Positions 12,770 to 24,265 of a DNA stretch of 64,000 bases are shown piece by piece. The notes beneath the pieces were generated by a model that saw nothing but the letters and a program-made list of their open reading frames with translations, ran no database searches and was not told where the DNA came from. The DNA comes from Episyrphus balteatus (Eukaryota; Arthropoda; Insecta; Diptera; Syrphidae), in NCBI RefSeq assembly GCF_945859705.1, contig NC_079135.1:1426001-1490000 (forward strand), in the 5' to 3' direction. A program made the position numbers and the translations under genes. The number at the start of each line of letters is the position of its first letter. Position 1 is the stretch's first letter.

Positions 12770-13412
12770 TAGAGAAGTGGGTCTAGAAAGTCCGTCTGTC
12801 TGTCTGTCAGGATTTCTGTCGGTCTGTATAAGGAACAACAGCCTAAAGGGATGAACCGATATACTTCAAACTTCGTATGTAGCAGTTTTTGGATTCTGTT
12901 CAGAGCGGTTTTTGGAATTAATTCTTTTGGACCAAAAATAACGGTAGGTACCTGTCATACACAGATTTTGGAAAAGTTTAATTTTCTCAAAAATGGCTCC
13001 TACGATTTTGATAAAAAAAAATCAAGTATTAGTTCTAAGACAAGGTCTATCTTTCAATTAAAAAAAATTTTTCTCAAAAATCGTTTCTACTAAATGGCAT
13101 ACCAACTTTATTTCAAAACATTTTTTTCAAAAAATTATTTATACAAAATTAATGTTTTTAAAAAACGGCTCTTAAGATTTTGAATTTTTTTTCTAAAAAT
13201 GCATCTTTATAAAAGAAATTAAACTGCATACTTTTAAAGAGCTATTTTTTTTTTCATTTGAAGAACGAATTTTATGTTTATTTTATTTTTTTTTTATTTT
13301 CATATAAATTAACAAAATTTGTATAGGTGTATATGTAAGTCTTAAAAATTTTAGCATTTTGAATTTCAAGAGCAAGAACGTGCGACCTAGTCGTGCATTT
13401 TATTTTTTATAA
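12770..13412 (+). repeat. dispersed repeat family 2
   Basis: The landmarks occur in the same order as in the 36.3-37.0 kb copy: a GTCTGTCTGTC tract, GGATGAACCGATATACTTCAA, a CTCAAAAATGGCTCC tract, then the 3' end CAAGAGCAAGAACGTGCGACC followed by TAGTCGTGCATTTTAT. The middle is A/T homopolymer-rich. No open frame of interest is present, so this is probably a non-autonomous element of unknown class. Confidence 0.7.
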
Positions 13413-14369
13413 ATTTATAACAGAGTAAAGTCAGTTTTGGTATTTTGACTTTGTAAGTCTCTGATTCGAACAGCTTTTACAAAACTTGCTAATGAAAGTG
13501 GAAAAAAATAGAACAGATTGAAAAATTTTAAAAATATTTTCAAGTTACTACTACAGTGATGTTGTAACATTTATTTTGGTTTAAACTTTAATCAAATAGG
13601 TATGTCGTTTGTTAATTATTTTGGTTTTCTGTTTCTAAAAGCAAACATTACAAAAGATTTTTAAAGACGAAGATTAAAAAATGGTTCATAGATGCTGACT
13701 AAGCCGCTGTAAAGAGAGACTGGTATCGAATTCATTAATAAAATTAGATAAACCTAAGTCTAAGATAAACTGCGGTCTAAAAATGACTTTGAATTCGCCA
13801 AATTGTATATTTTTGCACTCGAGAAGAATCATTTTTATCGAATTCGATATTGTATTGACTTTTCCATGGCTGCCATGTACATTTAATTAATGAAGTTTTT
13901 TTTGACACCTCTGCACTTCTTGAAAAAAAAAAAAAATGTATACAAAATTAAAAAGTAAGGATGAAAAGTACTAAGAAATAACATTGCGGAGACCGATTAA
14001 TCTAATAATTCCTTTTGATTTTAAAATGGTGTGACGATTTTTTTCGAACCTTGTTCTAAACAAATAAGACAATGCAACAGCAACAATATCCGCTTAATTT
14101 TGGGGTCATTTAATGCATCGGTGGTCATATTATTTAAATTAGTATTTTTTCAGATTTTGAATTTTTTCATCTAAAACTGCGACTATAACTTGAATTTGAG
14201 GACGTCAAAGTTCAAAACCCATTAAAAACTCATCTCATTGCTGGAATAAATATTGATTGAACATGAAAATCCCCGCCCAATGTAGCATTTAAATTTTAGA
14301 TGTTAGGTAAGCTCATATAAAATACTAAAATTATTTAAAAAAAAAATAAAGAAAAAATACCACAAACCA

Positions 14370-15650
14370 TACAATAATGTACATCGTATCCTCAGCATAC
14401 ACACACACACACACACACACGCAAACACTCACTCACACAAAGCTATATCTGACCAAGCAGAATATGTGCGAAAATCGACTTATTCGTTATTCCAAAGACA
14501 CACACACTCAACCCACTCTCCAAACCAATAGATATTTTGTTGGTATACGCACTTTCTATGCGTTGTGATATAAATGCGTTGAGTTGAAGCATGGAACGTT
14601 AGAACGAGAGCCAAAGCCAGCGTCTATATGCGGCCGTGCACTTAATTATTATCAGCAAATATGCAGCGATGGCCGGCGAGGAAAATCCGAAACAAAATTA
14701 ATTCCATTTCCAGATACACACATTCTGGAGTTTCAATTAAAAATAAATCACACCACCATCGTGTAGCTGGAGCAGCTTCAGCTTCATACTTCCTCTTCCA
14801 GAATATCCCGATTGCCGAAGCCGATGATGATGATGATGGTGCGATGGTGGTAAATGGCGATGGTGCAAATGAAAATCAGAAGGCAGTGCCACCTCCACGT
14901 TATTTTATATGGAACACACGAGCACCCGAACACCCTCGCCCCCAAGCCACATTATTTGCGTATGTACAAGCATCGGTGCGTGTGCTTCTCATCCCCCTCA
15001 TCTCTTCAGCTCCTCAGTTCCCGTTCGAGCGATGGGCTTCTAAATTTTCCAATTTTATAAAGTTCCAAATGCATTTTCGATTCTTCGAACGACGACCCCC
15101 CTGCCACTGCAACTGTGCACCCACCAAATATTTCTTCTTGGCCACTTACTAGCATGCACTTTCGGCCCAGTCCGGCCTGAGAGTATCTCTCCATAGCATC
15201 GGCCAAGAGCATGTGTGTCTGTCTGTTTGTCTGTAGACACACATACGCATTCGTCGGGGGATAAAATAACAAAAATTATCTATGCTGGGAAACTAATCCG
15301 CTTTGTTTTCTCGAATCTCGAAATAATTTTTGCGATTTTTTATAATTCCATATTATTTGCGCGCGGAGCCCGAGATTTCTCCTTCTGTTGCACGAATAAA
15401 GGCTCTTGTTTGCTGATGACTATAATTACTGTGAATTTTCTTCATTTATAAAAGCCACTGATTTGAATATAAGCAGAATGATTCGCCGAATCGCTCAGCC
15501 CCGCATTTATATTTGCTTGCTACTACTGACTGCTACGTACCTACGAGTAAAGTATAAAGAACTCAGGGACGGAAACGGGGGCTTTGGGCAAGCCATAGCT
15601 CGAAGTGGGAAATCAGTAGCTACTTTGTGCTTATGATGTTTTTCTTTCTC
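14370..15650. other. less AT-rich unique non-coding block
   Basis: Mixed composition with CA and GATG tracts and no repeat shared elsewhere in the window. The 163-residue open frame at 14661-15152 contains a D-rich microsatellite stretch and no recognisable domain, so it is not called. It is a candidate enhancer region of the bab locus by position. Confidence 0.35.
14399..14420 (+). repeat. CA dinucleotide microsatellite
   Basis: Eleven ACs in a row, followed by degenerate CACT and CACA units up to about 14437. Confidence 0.95.
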
Positions 15651-15659
15651 TTCATTCGG

Positions 15660-16730
15660 TTATTTTTTTTTTCGTTTTTTCTTTATTTTTTTTTTGCTGT
15701 TTTGTTTAATATTTTTTAATATAAATACCACCAGCAGCCCACGAATCGTGCATCTTGAGACGACTGTTTTGTGCCGCGCGACCGTTGCCACTCTGCGATA
15801 GATCTTTGGCATGGTTGCCACCAAAGTTAACTTTAGGTATAAAATTACCTTCAAGGAGTTTCTTTCTTGAAAATAGCCCGACTCCTCAAATATTTCTTCC
15901 AACATCGTTCAAAGTTTGAGTCAAAAAGCTTTAGTTTGGACTTTTGATCATTTTTAATTGGCATGGAACATATATTAATCTTGAATTCGTACAAAATAAA
16001 TAGCTTTAGATGATATAAGTTGTCATTTAAAAATAAATGTATTAAATGGTGTTAGAAGATAAAAAAGATTTATTTTTTGCTTTTTTTATGAAAAAATATT
16101 GTTTTCAATAAATTATTTTTATACCTTTACTCATTTAAGTATGGCTTTAATCCTTAGAAGAAATATTAAACCTTTTATTGCTGCAATTTTTTTGTAAGCT
16201 TTTCATATAAAAAACTGATATGATGAGAAAAGAAAAAAAGGTATTTTTTTAGCTTTTTCTTGTAAATTATGATTGGATTCAAAGAGTTATTCCGTTTTTC
16301 TACGATAACAAAACATTCCTACAGACTTAAATACGTAAGGTCTTAATCTTTAGCTTAAGTACTTAACTATAATATTTATTATCTTATACATTTTTAAGAT
16401 CATTTTTTTTTAACAAAAGCAAACAAACTGTTTTCTTATGACATTGTCACGTAAAATTATCATCCGTAAACCGACTTTACAGACAGCCTTTTTTAACAAA
16501 AAAAAAATCCATTTTTTATAAATTTATTGGTTTTTTTTAAATTTGATCTTGTCCTCCAAAAAGTTGAAAATTTCGAAGATTGAATTTTGCAAAGTAAAAT
16601 ATTAGGAGACTTAAACGACACAAAATATTTTGGTACCTTTGTTTTGATATTGCATTTTCTAAAAAACTGAAAATGCTTTTTGGAATTAATTTTTATAGGT
16701 ATCATCTTACTCTTATACAAGTTGCTGATA
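15660..16730. other. AT-rich intergenic DNA
   Basis: Long T and A runs at the left (15660-15720) and no gene or repeat boundary that I can support. Confidence 0.5.
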
Positions 16731-16735
16731 TTCAT

Positions 16736-16785
16736 GTTGGCTGGCCTCAGGGCTCTGTTTTATCTCCGATTCTTTTAACAAAATT
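16736..16785 (+). pseudogene. tiny reverse transcriptase relic
   Basis: The translation VGWPQGSVLSPILL matches the GxPQGSVLSPxLF motif of non-LTR reverse transcriptases just before the YADD block. The match is only about 14 residues, and nothing further upstream or downstream aligns. It is a probable fragment, but chance similarity is possible at this length. Confidence 0.4.
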
Positions 16786-16999
16786 GCTTTTAACGAAAAT
16801 TACATATAGCATTTGCATAAGGTTCTTATAATATGCTATTTATTTTCTAGACTGCCTATTTACTTAAGTATTTGATGTTGAATTTCGTTATAAAAATACA
16901 AGAACTTTCTTAGAAAAAATGTATCAAAAAACTATTGGCAAAGTGGCAATCATAATCTTTGGCATGATGTATCTTATTGGAGGTCGTCCATCTATCGAG

Positions 17000-17420
17000 C
17001 ATTATTTGTTAACATTTGCGGAGCAGGAGCGGTCTCTGATGCTGCTGCTGTTACTACTGCTGGCTGGTACTATGCTACTCCGATCGTTAGCATCACGAAG
17101 AACAATTCAAAATTAATGGTAATAAGCAGTTGCGGAATACATCCTGAGAAATTACTGCGTACAACAGAAGCAACCAGCCATGGTCGTCGAATGTGGCCTC
17201 TGTTGTTGTTGTTGTTGTTGTTGCTGCTGCTGGTGTGTGCTGTGGCTGATGATGCGGTGCAATGCACAATGGGCTGTACGGCTGGGATTATACTGAGATC
17301 AATTCGTCGCAGCAGAAGCAGTAGCTTCAGCCAATTGCAGAAGTTGAAAATGAAATGCCGTTGGCTTATATATTTTTTTTCTTCTCTTTTTTCTTATATG
17401 AAACCTATAAAATTATTATA
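17000..17420. other. trinucleotide-rich unique block
   Basis: TGCTGC and GTTGTTGTT tracts (17041-17066 and 17200-17235) sit in otherwise unique sequence. The Leu-rich open frame across it is produced by the microsatellite. Confidence 0.4.
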
Positions 17421-18120
17421 TTTTGTTCCATGCTGAATGCGTTCAAGATGCAAAATTATTTAAACGGGTTCCACTTTTTTTGTTATCATCGGAAGATTTG
17501 GTATAGGTAGTATGTTTTTTTTAGCATTTGTTCCAGGATATAGTTTTTGCATTTTGAATTTGGTGGTGAAAGGAACCACTTAGGTAAAGTTTTTTTTTTT
17601 GCCAATTTCAGTTTGTTTTTTTGTCGTTTCTGTTTTAAGAACCAAGTAAATGTTCTTTTTTTTGGAAAAAAGTCAGTGATAATTTTCTTTAAATTAACAG
17701 GAGGATAAAAAGGTTTTCAACATGGCATCCGTACCTTCGGTGTGTACGTTTGAGTATAGAAGACATTTATCGTTTTTCTTCTAATTAAAACAATTTGCAT
17801 TTGAACATTTAATGATTATTTAGCGAGTTAAGGACATCATTATGACCAACAAATTGTTGCCACATTTCAGTTTTGGCTAGTTTTAACTCAATATGAGACA
17901 AAACCTCATCATTATCACATAATCCTTTTCAATCTATTTGTGTAACATTTTCAAATTAAAATTGATTGCTCATTTACTTTTAACATTTTAGAAAAAGCAG
18001 TTAATGACATTTGTGTGATTCATAAAAATATATATATATACTTGGTATGATGCCTTAAAAATTATTATGATAAGAACTTTGTAAGAAAATGCAAATGTTA
18101 TAGATTAATTTATTTTAGTC
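17420..18120. other. AT-rich intergenic DNA
   Basis: Nothing recognisable beyond homopolymer runs and a short TA run near 18030. Confidence 0.5.
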
Positions 18121-18160
18121 ACTTAAATTGATGAGAATCAACAAGAACGAACATTATATA
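18121..18160 (-). repeat. dispersed repeat family 1, core fragment
   Basis: Holds the core TGATGAGAATCAACAAGAAC with its flank (ACTTAAATT on the plus strand), which pairs with TTTTAAGT next to the 37.9-kb core. Confidence 0.75.
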
Positions 18161-18423
18161 CAAGAAATAAACGCATCATTATTTTTCCAAATGCTTTGGA
18201 ATTCAGGTGCCCAGACTGCTGTGAAATTTAACGTTGAAAATGAAAGACAGAAAAATGTAGGAATCGGCCATTCTAGAAACAAACCTGGTGATGGTGTTGA
18301 ACATTTTTTTGGTTTCGTTATAAGGAGCACTTAAAAGCCTCTGGTAGCTTTACTAGCGATAGGTACTAAAGAACAAGGTTAGGATTTGGAAAAAAAATCG
18401 ACCGCCATGACATGACATTAAGA

Positions 18424-18700
18424 TGATAGAGAAAAAAAGTTCGTCTCGCAATTTTGTCTATCTTTCTGTTTTTTATCTCGAGCTGTATCCTAGGTCACTG
18501 AAGCGATCTACATCAAACTTAGAAGATAAAGTTCTTAGTGATTCCTTAGAGAGGAAAATAAAATTATTTTAGTACCAAAATTAACGTGATTTGCCTTTTA
18601 TGACAACAATGGAAAAGTTTGTTTTTATCAAAAATGGCTCTAACGATTCCGATTAAAGAAATTCATGTAGATATATTTGTCAAAAAAGGTTGTTAAATAA
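18424..18700 (+). repeat. dispersed repeat family 2, diverged fragment
   Basis: Shares ATGATAGAGAA, a CATCAAACTTAGA block and AAAAATGGCTCTAACGATT with the copies at 12.8 and 36.4 kb, in the same order. Ends are not clear. Confidence 0.5.
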
Positions 18701-19930
18701 ATTTGTTTTGACCCTTATTAACGGTACTTGTCGTAGAGCTGTTTTCTTGGTGTCGCATCCGATTTCAAAATTAAAACTTTTTAGTAGGTAAATTCAATTC
18801 AATTAAAAAATCATTTTTGGAAGTAAATTTGTTTTTTAAATCATTTTTTTGAACTGATCTTATTGAAATTTTGTTTTAATGTGTTACTTTGTGTATTTAA
18901 TTTCCACCTTTTTCTTTCCTGTCAATTATATACACACTTTGCTTCAATTCAATTTACTTTTATTAAACACACTATTCAAATCACTTTATTTACTAGTAAC
19001 AATATCCAACACTTTATTTCACCTTGTACTGTAATCTGTCTCTTTTAAAATTAAACTATGTCCGGTCCGTGTCCGGCCATTTTTTTTATACATATCTCTA
19101 TTTCCAAGTTCTAGAATTAGTGGAAAATCCTTTCCAAGAGGTGGCGCTGTATACTTAACCTCCAGTGGGATATTTTTGGGATATTCAGCATTCAAGGGAA
19201 ATTTTAACCGATGCGTGTTCAGAAGGTAGGTGGGTTCATGTTTATTAAAAGTTCGTTCAGATGTCTAACTTCGCAGTAGTAGGTAGTGTGTTCAGACGTT
19301 TTTTTTTTTTTAAGTAGTTCAGTAATTCATCGTTACAATACCAAGCGACTTTTAACATTTTTTTACGCGGGATCCAACTAGTGTGCTAAAAAACTTGTTC
19401 CTAAAAGATGCACCCTTTCATTTTGGAAATAAAGCGTAAAGCCTTTGTGATTCGTTCGAGCTTAGATTAATTTACTGCTTAAAAAATCTTTTAGAATTTG
19501 TTGTTGCTGGGCTAGAAGTTGTGGTGTTGCACAATAGGTTTCTAATAGGTAACGGACTTACTCATAAAACTTGTAGGTTGGCATTATTCTTATTCAGATT
19601 AATTCATATAATCGCATTATGCTTAATTTGCATTTCCTGCAAATTAAACCTCTGCTCCGGTAAATTCAGTGTCACCAACGGCAAATGTGGTTTTGCATTT
19701 TCGACCTTGTAGATGATATGCCATTTTCAAATCGTACCGTTTGGAGTATCTGCAACGTTAGCTCAATCTTTCTGAGCTCTAAATCTTCGAACTTCAGAGA
19801 TTCCGAAGTTTGAAAGCTCAAGTTTGCTTGAGATGCTGGTTTAGACGCCGACACAGAACTTGCATGATTCATTTGCAAAGATCCTGGTTGTAAACATTTC
19901 AAAGATCTCGGTTTTATTATTGCCATAGAT
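18700..19930. other. intergenic DNA without recognisable genes
   Basis: Mostly AT-rich. No coding, RNA or repeat feature could be supported between the family 2 fragment and the Foldback arm. Confidence 0.45.
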
Positions 19931-19935
19931 CAGAG

Positions 19936-20567
19936 TTGTAAAAGATTGCAATCTTTTTTGAATGCACTTTTAATGACTTCAATCAAAAGATTGCGTTCAT
20001 TGACTTACACTTGAGACTTAGACTTTAAATTTTCCAATCACCTATCATTTTCCATGAAATGATTGCAATCTTTTTTTTTCCAATCAATTGACTGCATTCA
20101 AATGATTGCAGTCTTTTGGGACTGCATGCAGTCTTTGCATTCTTTTTGCAATCTTTCCATTCCTTGGCAGTCTTTGCATTCTTTTGAATTCTTTTGCATT
20201 CTTTTGCATTCTTTTTGCAGTCTTTTGCATTCTTTTGAATTCTTTTGCATTCTTTTGCATTCTTTTGCATTCTTTTTGTAGTCTTTTGCATTCTTTTGAA
20301 TTCTTTTGCATTCTTTTGCATTCTTTTTGCAGTCTTTTGCATTCTTTTGAATTCTTTTGCATTCTTTTGCATTCTTTTGCATTCTTTTGCATTCTTTTGC
20401 ATTCTTTTGCATTCTTTTGAATTCTTTTGCATTGTTTTGCATTCTTTTGCATTCTTTTTGCATTCTTTTTGAAATCTTTTGCCACAACCACACCAAATGT
20501 ATGGATTTCACAAAATTTTTAACATTTTTGTAGTTCAAGGATGAATTTTATAGTTTTAACTTTTAAC
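19936..20567 (+). repeat. Foldback left arm with 10-bp tandem repeats
   Basis: Bases 20160-20475 consist of about thirty copies of TTTTGCATTC and its variants TTTTGAATTC and TTTTGCAGTC. They follow a higher-order pattern of 51 or 61 bp: GCATTC, GAATTC, GCATTC (2-3 times), then GCAGTC with an extra T. Non-repetitive ends lie on both sides of the array. The Lys/Met-rich and Phe/Leu-rich open frames here are produced by the repeat and are not genes. Confidence 0.9.
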
Positions 20568-20713
20568 GTTTCTGTACTTTAAAATTTAAAGTGACTTAGC
20601 GATATGTTGAGTATTATATTGATTTATTGGTATGGTAAAATATTTCGAGTCTACTTTATTATTAAGAAACTCTAAATTTGATTTTATTATGATACTATAG
20701 CTGAACTTTATTC
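20568..20713. other. Foldback loop
   Basis: The 146 bp between the inverted arms is AT-rich with no open frame. Pairing stops at ACTTTTAA on the left and TTAAAAGT on the right. Confidence 0.75.
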
Positions 20714-20946
20714 TTAAAAGTTAAAACTATAAAATTCATCCTTGAACTACAAAAATGCTAAAAATTTTGTGAAATCCATACATTTGGTGTGGTTGTGGCA
20801 AAAGATTACAAAAAGAATGCAAAAAGAATGCAAAAGAATGCAAAAGAATTCAAAAGAATGCAAAAGACTGCAAAAAGAATGCAAAAGAATGCAAAGAATG
20901 CAAAAGAATTCAAAAGAATGCAAAAGACTGCAAAAAGAATGCAAAA
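20714..20946 (-). repeat. Foldback right arm, inner part
   Basis: Reverse complement of the inner left arm: the 20714-20810 stretch pairs with 20475-20567 almost perfectly, then AAAAGAATGC repeats follow up to the retrotransposon junction. Confidence 0.88.
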
Positions 20947-21398
20947 ATTAAATTAAATTAAATTATCCCACGCCTCTTTCCCCCCCAGATACCGCACGCG
21001 CTGGGGTCCATTTACACCGAGTATGATGGCACTTGCGGTGGCTAGTCATATCGGCACTTAAATTAGAGTTTTTTGAAGAAAAAAAATAAACACGAGATAA
21101 GAGCGGGGCTGCTTATTACAAGCAGATACAAAATGTAAAAATAAATATGTAACTATATGGGAGCATGGGGAAACATACAACCATATAGAAAAAGAATTAA
21201 AATAAAGTATTAAATAAAGTTAAAATTTAAAAATAAGTAAAAAAATTAAAAAAGTGTAGAAAAAAAAACAATAAATAAAATAAAAAAGCATGCTTATGCA
21301 CTTGTTAGATCAGTAAAAAAAATAAAAAGTCCAGTTTCAGTTTCTCTTTTACTATTTCACTATTTACTAATCTTTACTAATCTTTAGGTCCAAGAGGG
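20947..21398 (-). other. retrotransposon 3' untranslated region and AATTT tail
   Basis: About 450 bp after the ORF2 stop. It ends on the minus strand with GGGGGGGAAAGAGGCGTGGG followed by four AATTT units. Short tandem tails rather than pure poly(A) are known from the I and some Jockey/CR1 elements. Confidence 0.65.
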
Positions 21399-24260
21399 CT
21401 ATGAAATACCATATAGTAGGTTTTTTTGTGTGATCTTGCTGTTATTACAATCAAAAATATTACAATTTTTATTAACATTCCTTAACATTCTCGTAATCGG
21501 TTCATTTTTGCCATAATCAGTTCTATGAAGAGCTTGATGAAATTGCGGGGTCGTTCTGAGAGAATAGGAACTTACGTTAAAACTAATTTGCTCGAGGAGG
21601 GTGGAGTTTTCAATTACATTACATAAAATTTGGTGTATGAAAATAACATCGGCAACTTCGCGACGTTTTTCTAAAGATTGTAAGTTAATGAGTTGCAAAC
21701 GTTCTTGATAAGGGGGCAAGTTGAAATTATCAACCCACGGAAGTCCTCTTAAGGCAAAACGGAGGAATCTACGCTGTACTGCTTCAATTCTCTTGATGTG
21801 GACTTGGTGATAAGGGGACCAGACTTGGCTAGCATATTCAAGTAAAGGCCTCACAAACGTGGTATAAAGTGATTTCGTAACGTAAGGGTCAGAAAACTCT
21901 TTAGACCAGCGCTTGACGAAACCTAAAGCAGAATTAGCCCTAGATATAATATTGTCATAGTGGGATCTGAAGTTAAGTTCATTATCACAAATTACACCCA
22001 AATCCTTAATGGTTGTTACTCTTGAAACAATACATTCATTGATAAAATAGTCACGTGGTGGAGGACGGAGTCGTTTGCGGGAATATGTGATTGCTTGGCA
22101 TTTTTCAACATTAAGATCTAAGTTATTTTTCTGACACCAAACAAAGAAATTGTCTAAATCAATTTGCAAAAGCAAAGGGTCGTTTGACGATGAAATTGTC
22201 CTAAAGATTTTCATATCATCTGCGTACGTAGAGACTTCACAATGCTGAATGACTGATTCTACGTCATTGATTGTCAAAATAAAAATTATGGGGCCTAAAT
22301 GACTTCCTTGTGGGACGCCCGACTTTGCAATAAATGGATCTGAGATTGAAGATCTAAAAAGTACTTGATATTTACGATTATAAAGGTATGAATTCATCCA
22401 TTGAATAAAACCGGGAGGAAATCCTAGAGCTTTAAGTTTAAACGATATAATTTTATGTGATATTCTATCAAACGCCTTGCTAAAGTCTGTAGCAATGACA
22501 TCAACTTCGTTCTTATTTTCTAATGATTTCAAAGTGTACGATACAAACTCGGTTAAATTAGTGGTCGTAGATTTGCCTTTCAGAAAACCGTGTTGTCTGG
22601 CTGAAAACAATGATTTACAATTAAAATATAGTGTGTCGAAGATAATACTTTCAAAAAGTTTTGGGATGCACGATAATTTGGCAATTGGTCTATAGTTAGC
22701 AATATCACTTTTGCATCCCTTTTTGTGAATAGGGATGATGAATGAATCCTTCCAGATTGATGGAAAAAACCCTAGAGTTATGGATTTTTGAAACAGAGTG
22801 GCAATAGGTGAGGCTAAATGGGCTACACAATTTTTTAGTACAATCGCGGGCAAGCCATCAGGACCCGATGAGAAATCATTCTTAAGTTTATGAATTTTTT
22901 GTATCACGTCTTCAACAGTAATATTAATTGATACTAAAGATGTTTGGTTACAGTTATTCATGTAGGTGAAATAGTTACTATCAGGCACAAAGTTACTATC
23001 AGAAAACGCAAGACTGAAAAAATTGGCAAATAAATTAGTTATAACTTTAGAATCACTAGAAGAGTGATTTAAATAATTTAAGGTATTAGGATAACCGTCT
23101 GACTTTCTTTTTAGATTAATAAATTGCCAAAAACGCTTAGGGTTTGAAATTAAATCAATTTGCATTTGATTGATGTAGTCATCGTAGAGAAGTTTTGAAA
23201 GGCTCGAAAATTCATTGCTTACATCCATATAAAGAGAAAAATCCATGTCTGATCTAGATCTTAAATATTTCTTCCATAGAGCGTTTCGGGAGTTGCGTAG
23301 AGAACGAAGCTCCTTTGAATACCATGGGGGTGAAGAAGACATATTTTTCTTTTGTGAATATGGTACTGACTGGTAAAAACATTCGAAAATGGCTACGTAA
23401 AAATTGGTGGTTAAACTATCGATACTATCGTTGACACTATTTAAAATAAGATCAAAATTTATATTACTTAGAAGCTCATTCAGTTTGTTAAAGTTAGCCT
23501 TCCGGAAATTAAAACAATATTGTTTTTCAGACTCTACTTCTGAGTTACAATGTTCATAGGCGAAACTTAAGCATAGTGGTGGATGATACAGGTCAATAGT
23601 TGAGAGAATAAGGTTACTTTCCTTTACGATGCAGTTATGAGCATCATTGGAGAAGATCAGATCGAGTTGCCTATTCAAGTTATTTTTTATATCGCTAATC
23701 TGAAGTAAGCCGCAATCAGACAGATTATCAGTGAATAAAGTTTCTTTTTCGGTTGTTGCGTTAGTTGCAATAAAATGTGAGTCATCATCGGACTTTGACC
23801 ACGACAGATTAGGAAGATTAAAATCACCTAGGACCAATAAGTTATCATGAACTTCAATAGTGTCATCCAAGAAGTCAACTGCATTAATGAGATTTAGATA
23901 AGTTTCGATGGGGCTGCAAGGTCGCAAATAGCAGCACATAATATAAATGTTTTTTCGCATAAGTTTAATTTTTACACAAATCATTTCAATGTTTTCGGTA
24001 TTAGGAATTTCAATCAGAGAACTGTCGTAACTAGTGTTAACAGCAATAAGAACCCCTCTTCCAGACCTATTCCCTAATTCTAACTGACCATCTTTACGGT
24101 AAACATTATAGTCTGATGAAAAAAATTCATTACTATTAAAATCATTAGTTAAATTAGTTTCGCTTAAAGCAAAAACATCAAAAGGAAGCTCTTGCGACTT
24201 TAAGAATACATCAGAAGCTTTGGAGCGGAGTCCCCTTACATTTTGATAATAAAGGGACAA
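21399..24260 (-). CDS. retrotransposon ORF2: endonuclease and reverse transcriptase
   Basis: About 953 residues. The N-terminal part (1-230) is an AP-type endonuclease: QNVRG (Asn8), SETN (Glu34), GDFNLP (Asp146, Asn148), LDLIFSN, and a late His226 in YHPP. The reverse transcriptase (about 455-720) has SSGPDGLP, NYRPI, GFLKGKST, DFSKAFD (592-598), SGVPQGS (647-653) and YADD (679-682). The C-terminal region holds the usual EYASQVW and IEAVQRRF blocks. All catalytic motifs look intact and there is no premature stop. The frame has no ATG near its start: codon 24260-24258 is TTG, the frame is open upstream only to a stop at 24344-24342 and has no Met there, and the next in-frame Met is residue 93, inside the endonuclease. 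Initiation is therefore by frameshift, reinitiation or a near-cognate codon, or a base has been lost here. Confidence 0.92.
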   Translation of the reverse strand: MSLYYQNVRGLRSKASDVFLKSQELPFDVFALSETNLTNDFNSNEFFSSDYNVYRKDGQLELGNRSGRGVLIAVNTSYDSSLIEIPNTENIEMICVKIKLMRKNIYIMCCYLRPCSPIETYLNLINAVDFLDDTIEVHDNLLVLGDFNLPNLSWSKSDDDSHFIATNATTEKETLFTDNLSDCGLLQISDIKNNLNRQLDLIFSNDAHNCIVKESNLILSTIDLYHPPLCLSFAYEHCNSEVESEKQYCFNFRKANFNKLNELLSNINFDLILNSVNDSIDSLTTNFYVAIFECFYQSVPYSQKKNMSSSPPWYSKELRSLRNSRNALWKKYLRSRSDMDFSLYMDVSNEFSSLSKLLYDDYINQMQIDLISNPKRFWQFINLKRKSDGYPNTLNYLNHSSSDSKVITNLFANFFSLAFSDSNFVPDSNYFTYMNNCNQTSLVSINITVEDVIQKIHKLKNDFSSGPDGLPAIVLKNCVAHLASPIATLFQKSITLGFFPSIWKDSFIIPIHKKGCKSDIANYRPIAKLSCIPKLFESIIFDTLYFNCKSLFSARQHGFLKGKSTTTNLTEFVSYTLKSLENKNEVDVIATDFSKAFDRISHKIISFKLKALGFPPGFIQWMNSYLYNRKYQVLFRSSISDPFIAKSGVPQGSHLGPIIFILTINDVESVIQHCEVSTYADDMKIFRTISSSNDPLLLQIDLDNFFVWCQKNNLDLNVEKCQAITYSRKRLRPPPRDYFINECIVSRVTTIKDLGVICDNELNFRSHYDNIISRANSALGFVKRWSKEFSDPYVTKSLYTTFVRPLLEYASQVWSPYHQVHIKRIEAVQRRFLRFALRGLPWVDNFNLPPYQERLQLINLQSLEKRREVADVIFIHQILCNVIENSTLLEQISFNVSSYSLRTTPQFHQALHRTDYGKNEPITRMLRNVNKNCNIFDCNNSKITQKNLLYGIS

Positions 24261-24265
24261 GCATA

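Noticed and set aside
20025..20538. Lys/Met-rich open frames of 135-146 codons in several frames, and Phe/Leu-rich frames on the other strand
   Set aside because: All are translations of the 10-bp tandem repeat of the Foldback arm; no frame is favoured and the same occurs at 26.2-26.6 kb.
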